NCBI GenBank assembly: GCA_013396915.1
Contig: VWZL01002553.1
Location: 62,001-126,000, forward strand
Reading direction: 5' to 3'
Source of the DNA: Stercorarius parasiticus
Taxonomy: Eukaryota > Chordata > Aves > Charadriiformes > Stercorariidae
Length of the DNA: 64,000 bases
How positions within the stretch are numbered: position 1 is the first letter of the stretch; the number at the start of each line of letters is the position of its first letter. The notes beneath the pieces are model-generated. The model was not told where the DNA came from. It saw only the letters and a list, made by a program, of their open reading frames with translations, and searched no databases. Shown here in pieces: positions 25,268 through 36,395 of the stretch. Both the position numbers and the translations under genes were made by a program.

Positions 25268-25572
25268 TCTTCTCACCAATTTATATTTACTTCTGCTTCC
25301 CCACCCTTTTTTTTTTTTTTTGCTATAACTGTATGTTCCTTTTTCTTATGTTTATGTCTAGGATACAGGGACTGCAGGGATTGAGGCTTGGACATGTAAG
25401 AAGGAACCTCGAGCCTCTTGCCACTGCCACCGACAGTTGCAGCATCCTTAAACACCATGAAGAACTTTTTGAGTTGTGCTCCAGTATCTTGCTGGGTAGG
25501 ACAGCACAGAGAAAAGACGGTTTGCTGGTTAAGGTCTCTTAGTGATAGCCAGCGCTAGGCTGCACACTCTCT

Positions 25573-25628
25573 TAACGTTGGGTAAGTCCTTGAACCTGTG
25601 CTCAATTTCCTCAACTGTAAGTAGTGAA
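25573..25628 (+). repeat. MIR-like ancient SINE relic
   Basis: The string GTTGGGTAAGTCCTTGAACCT, then GTGCTCAATTTCCTCAACTGTAAG, aligns well by eye to the central part of MIR (TTGGGCAAGTCACTTAACCT, then CTCAGTTTCCTCATCTGTAA). Only the core remains. The MIR consensus is from memory. Confidence 0.55.
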
Positions 25629-27119
25629 AAAAAAAACACCAAACCCCACTGACTGCTATGGAAAAACTTCTTTGTAAAGTGAATTTACCTGTGCAGACTC
25701 CCTGTGTGGCCATGAGGAACCCTTCTCTTCGTTCAGCCTGCAGACTCAGCATGCTCGTACCCTTGGTAGGAGAAGCTGTATCTCATTAACGCCCTGCTCA
25801 GCTGCAGAAAAAGCATGTTTGATTTCTAATACTCTTCTCCCTCCCGTCCCTCAATGAGATTATTTTGATTAGAAGGTGCAGAACTTAGGGTAGAGATCAA
25901 GAAACTGAAAAGGTTTACCTGTATGTTCTGTAAGGCTGATCCATGCTAAAAATAGCGGATAAAGGACAAGGTGGTCAAATAGTAACTGCCCTCATACTTC
26001 CCTGGGTGTCCTGAAAATAAAGAGCGGGTACACATTTATTTTATAGAGGAGATATGAAGGCACACAAAGATTACCGCTCAAATTCCAAAGGTCTACTTTT
26101 TTCATCCATCCCAAACGTGGTTTCCACTGGCTGCCTTTGGCAGGTCCAGCCTCAGCACGCTGGTCTGTGTGCGAGCCCCAGTGAGGTACCTATGGCCAGA
26201 CCAGCGAACATACAGCTAGAGAAGCCTTTCGGAGTCCTTCTAGCCCCGACTCCAACAGCGACAAACAACAACAGATAGTAGCTAACATACACAGGAACAA
26301 GATGAGCACAAAATGATACATTCCCACAATACTCTTCTAACTTCCAGCAATTTCTGCCTCTCAGATGTCCTACTTTAGTTACCAGCATTGATACAATCTG
26401 TTCCTTGCATGCAGACGCAACTCTGAGCAAACACCACGCCTGGGCCTTAAGTAGCTGCATTAAAAATGAAGTGAGGCCTCAAACACAGAAACGTGGTAAT
26501 GTCGATCTTGTACCAGAGAATGAACCAAGTAAACTCTCCTTGTTCCCAGTCACAATGCAAATGGTGCATATTCATTCTATGCTTCCAAAAAAAAAAAAAA
26601 AAATCACAGCAGATCATTTTAAGCCCACTTCTGCTTCTACAAGTCAGCATTTTCAAGCCGATTCTGATTCCCACATTCTTCCACAGGACCCGACCTACAA
26701 GCTTGCAGCAGCAGCTCCAAGGTTTCTCTATTCAATGATCCTTAATGCAGCTGTTCCGCGTGGGGGCTGCGGAAGACCCCAAAGCAAAGAAGAGGAAAGA
26801 CACCGCCAGGAATCTGCCACTAGCAGCCTTTAACTTGAAAAAAGCCTACAGGAAAGCTGGGAGCTGCCACCAACCTCTCAGGATGGTCCCCTCCACCCAA
26901 CTCAACTCCTTCATAGGATCCCAAAAGTGGGCGCAAATACGAGGCTCCCATAAGATATTTGAAATTCTTTGATGACAACTTGGCCTTTCTCCACAGAGAG
27001 TCACCAGCTAAGTATCTAGAGGGAACACGGGACTCCAGGGCTCTTCTTGTGATGAAAAGACAACACTGAACGCTAAAACACTTCACCTACTTGTGCGTGA
27101 TAAAGTGAGATCTATTAAA

Positions 27120-27372
27120 TACTCACACATTTACAAAAGGTTTTATTGCACATTCTGGAGTTAATTTACAATAAAATATAGTAACTGCAAATTCTGTTTT
27201 CCCCCATCTCTGAGGTATAAAGATCTGCAAATAAACATAACTCATCTTAGGAAGACATATGCCAATAGGTGTATAAACAATTTAATTCTTAAATAGCTCT
27301 TTTCTTCTACTGGCTCCTTCCCAAAAGTCTTAAAAATAATGAAAAAGGACATATCACAGAAATATCTTCTTT
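27120..27372 (-). other. DDIAS: DDIAS 3' UTR with candidate poly(A) signal
   Basis: On the minus strand an AATAAA lies at 27147-27142, about 225 bases after the DDIAS stop codon. It is followed by a moderately T/G-containing sequence. That gives a short 3' UTR of about 250 bases. Further minus-strand signals lie farther left, so a longer form cannot be excluded. Confidence 0.5.
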
Positions 27373-29925
27373 TTAGTATTTTGGCTTATTGGAAAAAGGA
27401 GTCTGTGCTTGGAAGAACAACTCAGGAGACCAGCCAGTTGCCCCTTCCAACATACCCCCTGAATAATTTGCACTTGAGAGGAGATTCTTGCCTTCGGAAT
27501 TGGAACAAGTTTCCAGGATGGTATTGTTTAAAAACAAGGCCTTGGTGACACCTGCAGATACAGGAGTTGTCAGAATCCTGGTTGCATTCCCAGGGTTTAA
27601 TCTCTCATTTCGGAAGCATACATCATTTTCACTCTTCTCTTTGCTTTCAGAAATAGGGTTCCTGCCAGCGTGCCCACAGGTTGACTGCAAGTCAGTAGCC
27701 CAGCTAATGGTTTTTAAATTTAAAGATGCAGTTGGTCTCAACCTTTTGTTAGCAGATGGAGGGATCCACGCCTCAAAGCTGGCAGGCAGTTGGCTGTTAA
27801 GGAACTGCTGCGAAACAGAGCTATTCCTTTCTTTGCCTTCCCCGTTACTTGGCCTTCCACGTTTCACTAACCTGCCAGTAAGCTGCTGCAGCAGAGTGTT
27901 TTGAAAGGAAGACCTGGATCGCTTGCATTTGGAATGGATTTTAGTAGGATTTTTAGGGGTGAAGACAGTGACAAAAGAGCCTCTTTCCCCACCAGGCCAC
28001 CATTTCTGGAGAGGTTTTGTCATAGGAGTTGACTGTGAATGAGGAACAAAGTCTTGAGTGCTGACTGAATTGCATTCTGAATCACGAAAGGAGTAAGTTA
28101 CTGGTGTACTGTGCTTATGAAAAGCAGGAGGGGACCTACGTAGGGATGAGCTTGATTTTGAACCGTTACAGGGAACGCCTCCACGATAAAGCACCGATTC
28201 AGGAGTTGTGACCTTTTCTATCAAGGTATCTTCCTGTAATGAAGAATTACATGATTTATTTAAGAATTCTACAGGGTTTGCTACCTCTCTTACAGTTGCA
28301 TCAAAGAGATCAGCAGAAGCATTGTAGCTGCCTTCAGGGAAGATACTGTTCCACAGCATCTCTCTCCTCTTAACACTTTTGAGGGTATTTTCTGACAGTT
28401 CTGTCAATGGTTTTAATTCTCTTTTATATATCCTTCTTGTATTGGTGGGAGTTGCTGGATCAGAGTCCCATGCCCCTGTGAATGTAAGATCTGTTCTTTG
28501 GCTTGGCGTAGAAGAGTTTTCTTTATTTTCACAACCGGCTAAACAGTTATCATGCGCAGAATGCACACAGGTACCTGCCTTGCTCCTTTTTAAGCAGGAG
28601 GTCTCTCCAGGTTCAGCAGTACACTGCAGACTAACAAAAGACCAAGCTGACTTTGAAATGTCAATATTTGCTTCTTTGGACTGCACATACCTGCTCTCGG
28701 AAACCGAAGGCTCTGACAAAAGTGGCAAAGACTGTGACAGAATAGGTAGATGAGGTATAAAGCAAGATGCTCCACATTCCTTGTCAGTTGAAGACGAAAC
28801 ACTAGAGGAAGACTCACATTGTGACACCTCATCACTTGGAGAATTTGCTTTTGACCGAAGACAAGCAAACGATATGTTTTCCCAACGATCTTTCTCTGCT
28901 TGTGGCAAGAACGTCCCCGAGACACTCGCTTCAGGCAAATCTGCAGCTACCAGGGTTTGCCTGGGATACGCTTTGTTAAGATTCACACGCAACTTGTTAC
29001 TCTCAAGAAAGGCATGTTTGCCTGCATCAAGGCTGGGCGAGGTTACAACACTCTTGCCATCTTCTATTCTGGCTAAAAATTCATTTAGGCTTTCTGAGAA
29101 TGGGAGCTCCTCCCAAAGCATAGAGTCTGTCTGAGGCACTCCAGCTACATTTACACGATTAGAAGCTGAGGCATCTCTCTTGTAAAAAAAGGAGTTGCAG
29201 GATTTTTCTGGGTAAGAATAATTTCTACTATTACTCTTTGGGTAAATGCTTTTCCCCTCAAATTCCAAGGGATGTTGTAACAACCTGGAACTGTTTCCAT
29301 GTGAACACTCGGTCTTTGAAGAGCATACTCTCTCTAATTTATCAGTCGCAGAGATACCATCAGTCTGACTAGGATGTGAACTAAATTCATTACCCTTCTC
29401 TTTATTCCCTTCCTTCACAGAAGAGCTGCAAACCCATGAATCCCAAGGAGTTTGTTTGTTGAGGCTTACACTGCATGATTCTGCAGAGACAGGCCTCCCC
29501 TCGTGTTCATTCTCTTCACTCACCAGCTTTCCCACTTCCAGAGTGGGAAAGTCCCCTGCTGTTACCCAAGCAACAGATGAAGTCAGGCTGAAGGACTGTT
29601 GCCAGGACCCTAAAAAGCTTTCTCTGCCACTAGACTGAACAAAACAGGAGTTTCTGCTCAGGCTTGACAAGCTGCTGAGCTCACAGGCAGGTTCATCTAT
29701 TGGAGCTGAAGATGCATCAAGTAAGTACGAGCTGTTATTACAGCTCTTGAGTTTTGCTGACTGCAGAAGCCGATGGAAGTAGCTGATAACAGTAAAGCCA
29801 GTAACAGCAGCGTTTGGCAGGAAGATCTGGCAAGCTGTAAAGGTTTTTGTACTTGTATTAATTCTGGAACAGTTTTGCAAGATGCTGCTGGCAGCAGAAC
29901 ACCCTCCATGCTCCCTTGCACAACC
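27373..29925 (-). CDS. DDIAS: DDIAS large last coding exon
   Basis: The exon has 850 codons plus TAA (27375-27373). On the minus strand the acceptor is a T/C-rich run ending CCTCACAG at 29933-29926, and the exon starts in phase 0 with GGT TGT GCA. The open frame extends 12 codons farther (MFVVFFFPFSSQ), but those codons are the intron's polypyrimidine tract. The start of the exon completes the OB-fold (ACQIFLPNAAVTGFTVISYF, about 160-180). The remainder is low-complexity with Ser, Asn and Glu/Lys-rich stretches and basic KRxR-type clusters. Confidence 0.95.
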   Translation of the reverse strand, partial: GCAREHGGCSAASSILQNCSRINTSTKTFTACQIFLPNAAVTGFTVISYFHRLLQSAKLKSCNNSSYLLDASSAPIDEPACELSSLSSLSRNSCFVQSSGRESFLGSWQQSFSLTSSVAWVTAGDFPTLEVGKLVSEENEHEGRPVSAESCSVSLNKQTPWDSWVCSSSVKEGNKEKGNEFSSHPSQTDGISATDKLERVCSSKTECSHGNSSRLLQHPLEFEGKSIYPKSNSRNYSYPEKSCNSFFYKRDASASNRVNVAGVPQTDSMLWEELPFSESLNEFLARIEDGKSVVTSPSLDAGKHAFLESNKLRVNLNKAYPRQTLVAADLPEASVSGTFLPQAEKDRWENISFACLRSKANSPSDEVSQCESSSSVSSSTDKECGASCFIPHLPILSQSLPLLSEPSVSESRYVQSKEANIDISKSAWSFVSLQCTAEPGETSCLKRSKAGTCVHSAHDNCLAGCENKENSSTPSQRTDLTFTGAWDSDPATPTNTRRIYKRELKPLTELSENTLKSVKRREMLWNSIFPEGSYNASADLFDATVREVANPVEFLNKSCNSSLQEDTLIEKVTTPESVLYRGGVPCNGSKSSSSLRRSPPAFHKHSTPVTYSFRDSECNSVSTQDFVPHSQSTPMTKPLQKWWPGGERGSFVTVFTPKNPTKIHSKCKRSRSSFQNTLLQQLTGRLVKRGRPSNGEGKERNSSVSQQFLNSQLPASFEAWIPPSANKRLRPTASLNLKTISWATDLQSTCGHAGRNPISESKEKSENDVCFRNERLNPGNATRILTTPVSAGVTKALFLNNTILETCSNSEGKNLLSSANYSGGMLEGATGWSPELFFQAQTPFSNKPKY

Positions 29926-32900
29926 CTGTGAGGAAAAAGGAAAAAAAAAAACAACAAACAACTTAGTGCAATGTTTTATTTTGTGACAGGAAAAAAACCA
30001 TAAAAATTAATGCATGTTTTTTAAGTCAGGCTTAAATTTAGATCTTGGTTTTTGTCAGAATCTGCAGGGAAGAGAATACAAAACAGTCTGTCACACAAAG
30101 CAGTACTCCCTGGGAAATGAGCACTGGCAAGGGCTATAAAGGGCACCACAGTGAGAGGTTCTTTGCTTGTTGCAATTATGGAGAGCTTTAGAGCCAGAAA
30201 TACAACTAAGAATTCTAAGGACGGACTTCACAGAAAATTTCTTCTTCCCTTTAGGGCATTAGGTGCTTCCGGGCTTCCTCCGGTGCAGTTCTGTGCAAAT
30301 GGCTAGCTGCCTAAGGCCAATGCTTTTCTTTTATCTAGGAGGCACTGGGCAGTACTTTAAGCAAAGCACTCTCGTTCCTGGTACCTGACTTGGCAGCTCA
30401 GCTCTCTGAGCCTGCATGCTATTTTCTATGTGCTACCTCCGTGAAAGGGAAATAAGCTACAACCTTTATCTTGTCAGATTTATTTGGAGAATAGAGTTTC
30501 AAAGGAGCTTCAGTTGCAATTCTTGATAGAAACTGCTTCTCTCTATCCTGAAATTACAAGTGAAAAATGACATTAAAAGCAGAGGGAATTATCTAATGTT
30601 TTGAGAAGTGGATAAAACCTTTTTCACTTCCCCCTCAAGGTCTGGCAATGCCAGAAAGGCCAAAAAGCAAATATAGCTGTCTTTAAATTCAACAGCCCTC
30701 TTACTCCCTGAGTCTGTGCAAAAGTTGAGGCTGAAGGCTGTTAGCCAAGGACAATAACTTTCTAGGTAAGTCTTAAAAAAAAAAAATGTTATGTCGATTC
30801 TGAGTTTTATCTGGGGGAGTGCAACCGTATGCATAGCTGAACTATACAGAAATGTCTACAGCCAGAGACTGAACTAATGGTCTTCAAATGTGTGTTCAGC
30901 CTTTTCGTGTGCAGCAGCAGCCGCCACAAGGCCTTTAATATGCAGGATTACTAATATTTGTAAAGGCATCAGGCCTAGAGACCTGGTGAGTGGTTCCGGT
31001 TAAGTAAAGTTAATCCATGAAGTCCTCCAACTTCCATTACTTAAGATGCTGTGCATTAGGAAAATCTCAGCTCAGATACAAACCTCATGGTACCTGGGCG
31101 AGAGCAAAAACACCTGCCAGGTAGGATTTAGTGCACAGACTTGATAATATGAATGACTCACACAAGCACCACTTGAAGAGAACTTAGACTGTTTCTATGG
31201 AAATATTACTGAGAACTAATATTTCAAAGTCTGTTAAACACATAAAAGACCCACAGATGCATATATTGAACAGCTGTACTTTATCAACATTTTTAAACAC
31301 ACTCTTAAATCCAGAAATATCAAAATACCGCAAGGGGATGTGTTTCTCCTTACATTTCAGGCACCAGGAAACTATGCAGCCTGGGAAAGGTAGGGCAGCA
31401 CTTGAAAAGACCGTCTGTTTCTTGCTTGAACTGTACATGGTTCTTTACAGACTCCAAGCTGTTACTGATACGCACAGGAGCTGGCACTGCTCAGGCGCTC
31501 TGAAAAGCAGCCCTGACAAGCTGTCAAGCTGACTACTGCCATTCAAGATGACTTTTGGATGTGACTCATTTAAAATAACACAGGAGTCTGGGGGAAGAGG
31601 AACAGAATCCTTCCCATGTCCTAGCCCTAAATTTTCTCAAATTCCCAAAAGGCGTTGTACATGATGCTTTGATAACTCCGTCTATGCCCCCAAGTGGCTA
31701 CAAGCTAATGAGAAAATTCATTATAAGAGAGTAATGTGGATTAGAAGTTACCTTCACTCCAAATATAAATCTTTTCCCAATGAAACAGGTTTCCACTGCT
31801 TGAACTAACGCTCCTGGAGATGCATCTATATTTGTTTCTCCTGACAGCTGATTGAAGTCTTGAATACACCTTGAGTAAAAACACATAGAAGTATTGCACC
31901 AGCAGAGGAAGCCTTACATAGCATTTTAGCTGTAGTATAGGTAGGACACATGCTAAAGAGAAGATACTGTGGTAGCTTAAACTAAATGTAGAATGAAAAC
32001 AGGAAATCATGAGCCTATAAATTCAATTGTTTACTTCACTTAATTTGTTAGTGATACAGAAATAAACAAAACAACCACTTTGAATAGGTTTGCTATATAC
32101 ACAACTTTTGGGTGTTCCCTGTGTGGCTGTGATTTTTGTACCAACACAATGACTGTATAATGCTGCCAATATGCTGCTATGGCACTATCCTTTATTCCTG
32201 CATCTTTACAACAGCAGCAGCATCCATATTAAGACATGCAAATAACTCTGTTTTTCACAGCTGACAGCAGTACAGCAGTCTAGCGTAGAAAGCTTGCCAT
32301 GAGAATGTTATTAATGCTGCTAATAAGGGATTCAAAAAGTGTTCATCTTTGACCCAGGGATAACACAAGGCATCGGAAAATAACAGAACAGAGAAAGCAG
32401 CAGTGAATGTATCTGAATATCCCCATCCTAACAGTTTCACATATCAGGATGTCTGAAGCTTATAATGTAGGTGATCAGGCTCTGAGGACTAACAGGCTTT
32501 CTTAGAAATCCCTCCTTGCTAAAGGAAAATCTTGAAGATATTTGAAAATACTGAAGACCAGTCATAAGGTGCACATTTTTCTTTTTTTCTTTTCCCCCAC
32601 AAATCCAAACTGTTAAGGAAAAAACAATAGAGGCTCTCCCTTTACCTTAAGACTTTTCTAAAATCTTGAGGAAAAATTATGTCTAAATCTCTGGAAAAGC
32701 CAATTTACTTCATAATCTGCCATTAGACAAAGAAAATTCAATCATCTCAAATAAAGGAAGACGGACACAAGGAAAAAGCCCAGCCAAACTGTGAAGTTCA
32801 CTTAGCAGATGGTAGCTGCCTCCAATAGATACGTGGAGAAGCAATCCATCTCAAAATTTCAAGATTTCAGAAAGAAACCGAACTTCAGCATTTTCTCAAG

Positions 32901-34023
32901 GTGATAGGTACCAAGGAAACGCCGGAAGGGAGCACTTTAGCAGCTTCTTCCCACTTGTCTCCCCACCATCCAAGCTCATCTCAATTTTTTTAGGCTGAAG
33001 AAAAAGCAGCAGATGTACAGTTAGAAACAATCCATTCCTTACCTCTGCAGATTTTCTGCAGTGACGCCAAAGAATGGATCTAAGCAACTTCCAAACACGG
33101 TAATGTCAAACAAATCATTAGTGTCAGCAATCTTTAAGGACAATCTATATCTGTAGCTTGCATGTTTAGCTTCACCTGTGCAGCCACATTTTAGACAGTT
33201 CAACCTAAAGAGACAGTAAAAGGATAAAAAAGGTTGAATACATTAACTTCTGTTAATCACTGCTGAGGTAAGAACTTACTTGCAGCTGTAACTACTACTA
33301 TAATAAAAAATCATCAGGAAACAGCGCTGCTATCTTCAGCATTTGAAACAACAGATACTCTTGCTTTGCACAGTCAGCTCCTTCCATTTAGTGCTGACAT
33401 TCATTGATTTACTGCTCTTCTATGTGTCATAGATTTCACATAACAGTGGGATTAAAAAGGAAAGACCATACGTTTCTGGGCACACAGTAAGTGGAAGTGT
33501 CATACAGGACTACCTGATGCATTGCACATATAAAATGAGAAGAAATAAAAAAAAATTAGGACTTGATTCGGAGGGGCTTTCAACCAATTCTTTCCAACTT
33601 AAGAACAGCAGTGAAGAACTGGACTGCAAGGGGATGCACTTGGAAGCTATTAACACACATTATTTATTCTCCTAAACTGTCCTTCAATATTGCATGGCAT
33701 TGACCACAATGTAACTCTTGATCCATAACAACCTACAAGCTGCTACTGGAATACAAAGATATCTAAATAGTGGTAAGTAACATAAGTATCTGAAATTAGC
33801 ACTTATTTCTACAATGCCTGTTTTTTCACCAATTTAACTTGCATTCAAGCTCCCAGAGATTCCCAAGGCTTCTGACAGTTACAGTTAATGATCCCCAGAA
33901 CAGGACGTACCTTCCAGAATCCAGTATCAGCCTAGAAAAGCATTTTTGACAGGCAGGATAGATGAAGCAGGAGTTCTGGACAGAAATTACAGAGGCAGCC
34001 AAGAGTCCTCTCACACTATTCAT
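27373..34023 (-). CDS. DDIAS: DDIAS, DNA damage-induced apoptosis suppressor (noxin), complete
   Basis: The exons in coding order are 34023-33911, 33204-33043, 31869-31752 and 29925-27373. They total 2943 coding bases and 981 residues, against 998 in human. All junctions are GT/AG and frame-consistent (phases 2, 2, 0). The N-terminal 185 residues resemble the RPA1 C-terminal OB-fold family, with a zinc-ribbon pattern C25xxC28...C41xxC44, then LFDITVFGSCLDPFFG and FIFGVK. The long rest is serine-rich and probably disordered. It keeps short blocks also found in human DDIAS: ELPFSESLNEFL (about 400), ASADLFD (about 665), QDFVPHSQSTPM (about 754) and WSPELFF near the end. In mammals the protein is anti-apoptotic after DNA damage. 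The bird function is inferred by orthology, which synteny supports. Confidence 0.94.
29926..31751 (-). other. DDIAS: DDIAS intron 4
   Basis: The intron is 1826 bases, AT-rich, with donor AAG/GTAACT at 31752/31751. No repeat family or exon was recognised. Confidence 0.88.
31752..31869 (-). CDS. DDIAS: DDIAS third coding exon
   Basis: The exon is 118 bases. The acceptor TTTTTACTCAAG ends at 31870, the donor is AAG/GTAACT, and the phase goes from 2 to 0. It encodes CIQDFNQLSGETN through AVETCFIGKRFIFGVK, residues 92-131 with the split Arg before. The block AVETCF.G..FIFGV is a conserved DDIAS signature within the OB-fold. Confidence 0.94.
31870..33042 (-). other. DDIAS: DDIAS intron 3
   Basis: The intron is 1173 bases, AT-rich and repeat-free as far as I can see, with donor AG/GTAAGG at 33043/33042. 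Confidence 0.88.
33043..33204 (-). CDS. DDIAS: DDIAS second coding exon (zinc ribbon and OB-fold strand)
   Basis: The exon is 162 bases, phase 2 at both ends. The acceptor is TTTACTGTCTCTTTAG, and the donor is AG/GTAAGG. It encodes LNCLKCGCTGEAKHASYRYRL and then LFDITVFGSCLDPFFGVTAENLQR. The second cysteine pair, C41 and C44, pairs with the pair from the previous exon. No long open frame reveals this exon; it was found by splicing and by the DDIAS pattern. Confidence 0.93.
33205..33910 (-). other. DDIAS: DDIAS intron 2
   Basis: The intron is 706 bases with donor GTACGT. It contains an A-rich stretch near 33546-33556 and nothing else recognised. Confidence 0.88.
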
Positions 34024-34039
34024 GTGCTCACAGCATCAC
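33911..34039 (-). CDS. DDIAS: DDIAS first coding exon (ATG at 34023)
   Basis: The exon begins after the acceptor TTGTTTCAG (ending at 34040). It has 16 bases of 5' UTR and then 37 codons plus two bases. The protein starts MNSVRGLLAASVISVQNSCF and contains YPACQKCFSR, which matches the RPA-like N-terminus of DDIAS. The donor is GGAAG/GTACGT. The ATG is the first one in the exon that is followed by the conserved N-terminus. A separate upstream 5' UTR exon is required and was not located. Confidence 0.93.
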
Positions 34040-35850
34040 CTGAAACAAGTAAGTCAAAATGGTTCAAAGAGTTCTCATTTTATGAGATGTTAATACTAAC
34101 TGCTTTTAGTTGGGTTGTTTGAGCAGCCCTCAGGAAATGATGATCTCTGTTTAAAAATGGTAGCCCAGCTGAGGCAACATCTGTTATTACCCTTAATTAA
34201 CACTTTCAAAAGAAAAAAAGGTGAAGATATGTAATAAGAAGCAAATGTTCACAATATGTACACACCAGCGCAGATAAATCGTGCAAATTCCCACTTGTAT
34301 TTAGGGAATCTTTATTAGAACTATCCTTGAGCACAGCACTGCAACAAATCTGTTTCTGATTTTTTACCTTAATTTAGAATCATAACATGGAGTTAAAAAC
34401 TGAAATGATTCTACACTTGTAATTCTGCAAATGCCTTCACTGCCAATGACTGTGAAAGGAGAGGATGCCCGGAAAATTGCAACTCTATTCATGCCCTTTG
34501 AGCCAAAGAGACAGCTCTACAGTATTTACCACTGCTTTTGACAAAGGGGACATAAGAAACTGACAAATAAATGACTAACTAAACATTTAAATAAATAAAT
34601 TCTTTTTATTCAGTATTACTTTCCTGCAGAATTATCTCACCTTTATTATCACTATACCGTCTATCTTTAGGAAACTGCCCCTATTTTAGAAACTTAACTC
34701 TTTTGTCAGCAGATGCTAGAAATGTGTAGACAAAAATACTCTAAAATACCTCAAAACATAGAGTTCCAACTTAAATGACAAAAACGTTCTCTACAGTTGA
34801 ATTAAAGGACACCTTAAAAAGCCTTCTTTGCAAAAGCACTTTTGTCACAGTTACAGCTAATGTAAATTTCTTCTCAATGTAAGCTACAGAATAAACGCAG
34901 AATAGGAAGTGAATTTCTCATCTTCATCCCAGAACTCACTCAGGGAGGCAGAAGACCAAGGAGATAAGGGAGACTCAAGTATGGTTTTTACACGTTAAAA
35001 GCTGTTCCATAATCAACAATGATGTTTTGTTTGTATTTTGACACAAACTAGTTAAAGTCACAGGCGATCCCTTTGCCCATTCTCAGCATTCTGGTAGAAA
35101 CATCATCTGTAACATGAGTACTAGAAAAATGTGAGTGACTAAATTAATTACTCTGACCAGTTTGGAGGCAAGAAAAATAATCATATATCTAAATATCCCC
35201 TATGGCAGAAAGGCCAGGAAAAGATAAAAGCTTTAACTGGAGGGACAACCAACATGAAAAAAATCTCTCTTCAGAATATGTATTAACAGAGACTCATTTG
35301 ACCTAATATATTAAGTGGTGCATGCCTTCAATTTTTGACAAAATGGAACTGCTTTGCTTTAGTTACAGTACAAGATATCAGTAAATAGCGCAAATAAAGC
35401 ATACCACTATACAGAAAAGAAGTAATAAAGGTAAGTCTGATTTTGTTATTGCCCAAGAACGCGGACTTGGAGGAACCTGCAGGTGCTTCACATTCCAACT
35501 GGTTTTCAATTCATAATGATACAAACAAAATATAGTGTAATCTGCAGTTTTTAATGAAATAAAAAACCCGCACCACTACACTCTGCAGAAAACACAGCAA
35601 ATACTTCAAGTACTCCATCGAAATATGGGAGATAAAGCATTGCATGTATGTATTCACACAGGTCGTGGTAAGAGCTCACTTAGGAGCAAATAGACTCAAG
35701 ATCTACACCTGTATTTCTCTTTGGTAGAAACAGAGTACTCTTTATCTGGACATAAGTTAAAAAAGCCATAGTACCAACAGATCTGTTTTACTTTATTTTT
35801 TTAATAAGCAAAACAAACCGAACCTCTGGACCCACATACCCAGCCAGGGT
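34040..35850 (-). other. DDIAS: DDIAS intron 1 (5' UTR intron)
   Basis: This is AT-rich sequence between the acceptor at 34040 and the CpG-rich promoter region. No repeat or coding exon was recognised. The non-coding first exon must lie to its right. Confidence 0.75.
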
Positions 35851-35938
35851 GCACTCCGGATGCTCCCGACCGGCAGCCTCCACAGAACGCGGCCTTTCAA
35901 CATCCCTGCAGCCTCACACAGGTTTCCATCAGCTTCTG

Positions 35939-35952
35939 CTGCCCTCTAGCGG
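35939..35952 (-). promoter_or_regulatory. CTCF-like binding motif
   Basis: Read on the minus strand the bases are CCGCTAGAGGGCAG. This differs from the CTCF core CCASYAGRKGGCRS at one position. It lies about 330 bases from the ETS pair, on the DDIAS side of the promoter. Confidence 0.5.
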
Positions 35953-36284
35953 GCTCATTGCTTTAAATTCTCCTTAAGAAAAAACCCAAAACACGTAAGA
36001 GGAGTTGTGACAGGCCTCACATCGCAATTTTTACCCCTTAACCAGCAGCATCCTCCGTGACCGGATCGACTCTCCGCCTCCGGCCGCAGGGACGACGCTG
36101 AAGCGCTGTCACCCAGAAAAGGGCAAGGGCAGCAGCACCGTCGCCCCCTCTCTGAGCTCTCAGGCTCCCACAGCAGGCAAAGGCCGAAAGGCAGTTACCA
36201 CAACCGTGTCCCCATCGCCTCAGCTCCAGCCCCGGGAAAGCACCACACGCCCCCAGCCGCAGCAACCCCAGCTCTCAGGAGAAC

Positions 36285-36300
36285 CCGGAAGCCGGAAGTG
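36285..36300 (+). promoter_or_regulatory. tandem ETS (GABPA/ELK-type) motifs
   Basis: CCGGAAG is followed directly by CCGGAAGTG with no spacer. Paired ETS motifs of this type bind GABP tetramers and are enriched in divergent promoters. The functional reading is inference. Confidence 0.6.
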
Positions 36301-36349
36301 CGCGTTGCTAAGGGCCGTCGCTAGGGGGCGGTGACGAGGCGGCGCTCGC

Positions 36350-36395
36350 CCAATCGTGACGCAGCCCGGCGACGGGGCCGCCCCACTTGCCCAAT
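36350..36395 (+). promoter_or_regulatory. PRCP: two CCAAT boxes (NF-Y type)
   Basis: GCCCAATCG and GCCCAATGAG place CCAAT at 36350-36354 and 36391-36395, 41 bases apart and in the same orientation. The first is followed by CGTGACG, a partial CREB/ATF-like site. They point towards PRCP and would sit near or just upstream of its transcription start. Confidence 0.55.

Larger units (their letters stand above)
21906..27119. other. intergenic region between convergent RAB30 and DDIAS
   Basis: No gene is recognised. The region contains CR1 copy 3 (plus, 22938-23462), CR1 copy 4 (minus, 24920-25266), an N at 25267, a poly-T run at 25308-25321, a MIR relic at 25573-25628 and a poly-A run at 26586-26603. 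The open frames here are CR1 remains or have no recognisable relative. Confidence 0.75.

Noticed and set aside
27488..27904. 138-codon plus-strand frame antisense to DDIAS
   Set aside because: It is the shadow of the long DDIAS exon, with no start context or family resemblance.
29926..29961. Upstream ATG (MFVVFFFPFSSQ) as the start of DDIAS
   Set aside because: These codons are the polypyrimidine tract and AG of a splice acceptor. The true N-terminus is in three upstream exons that join in frame.
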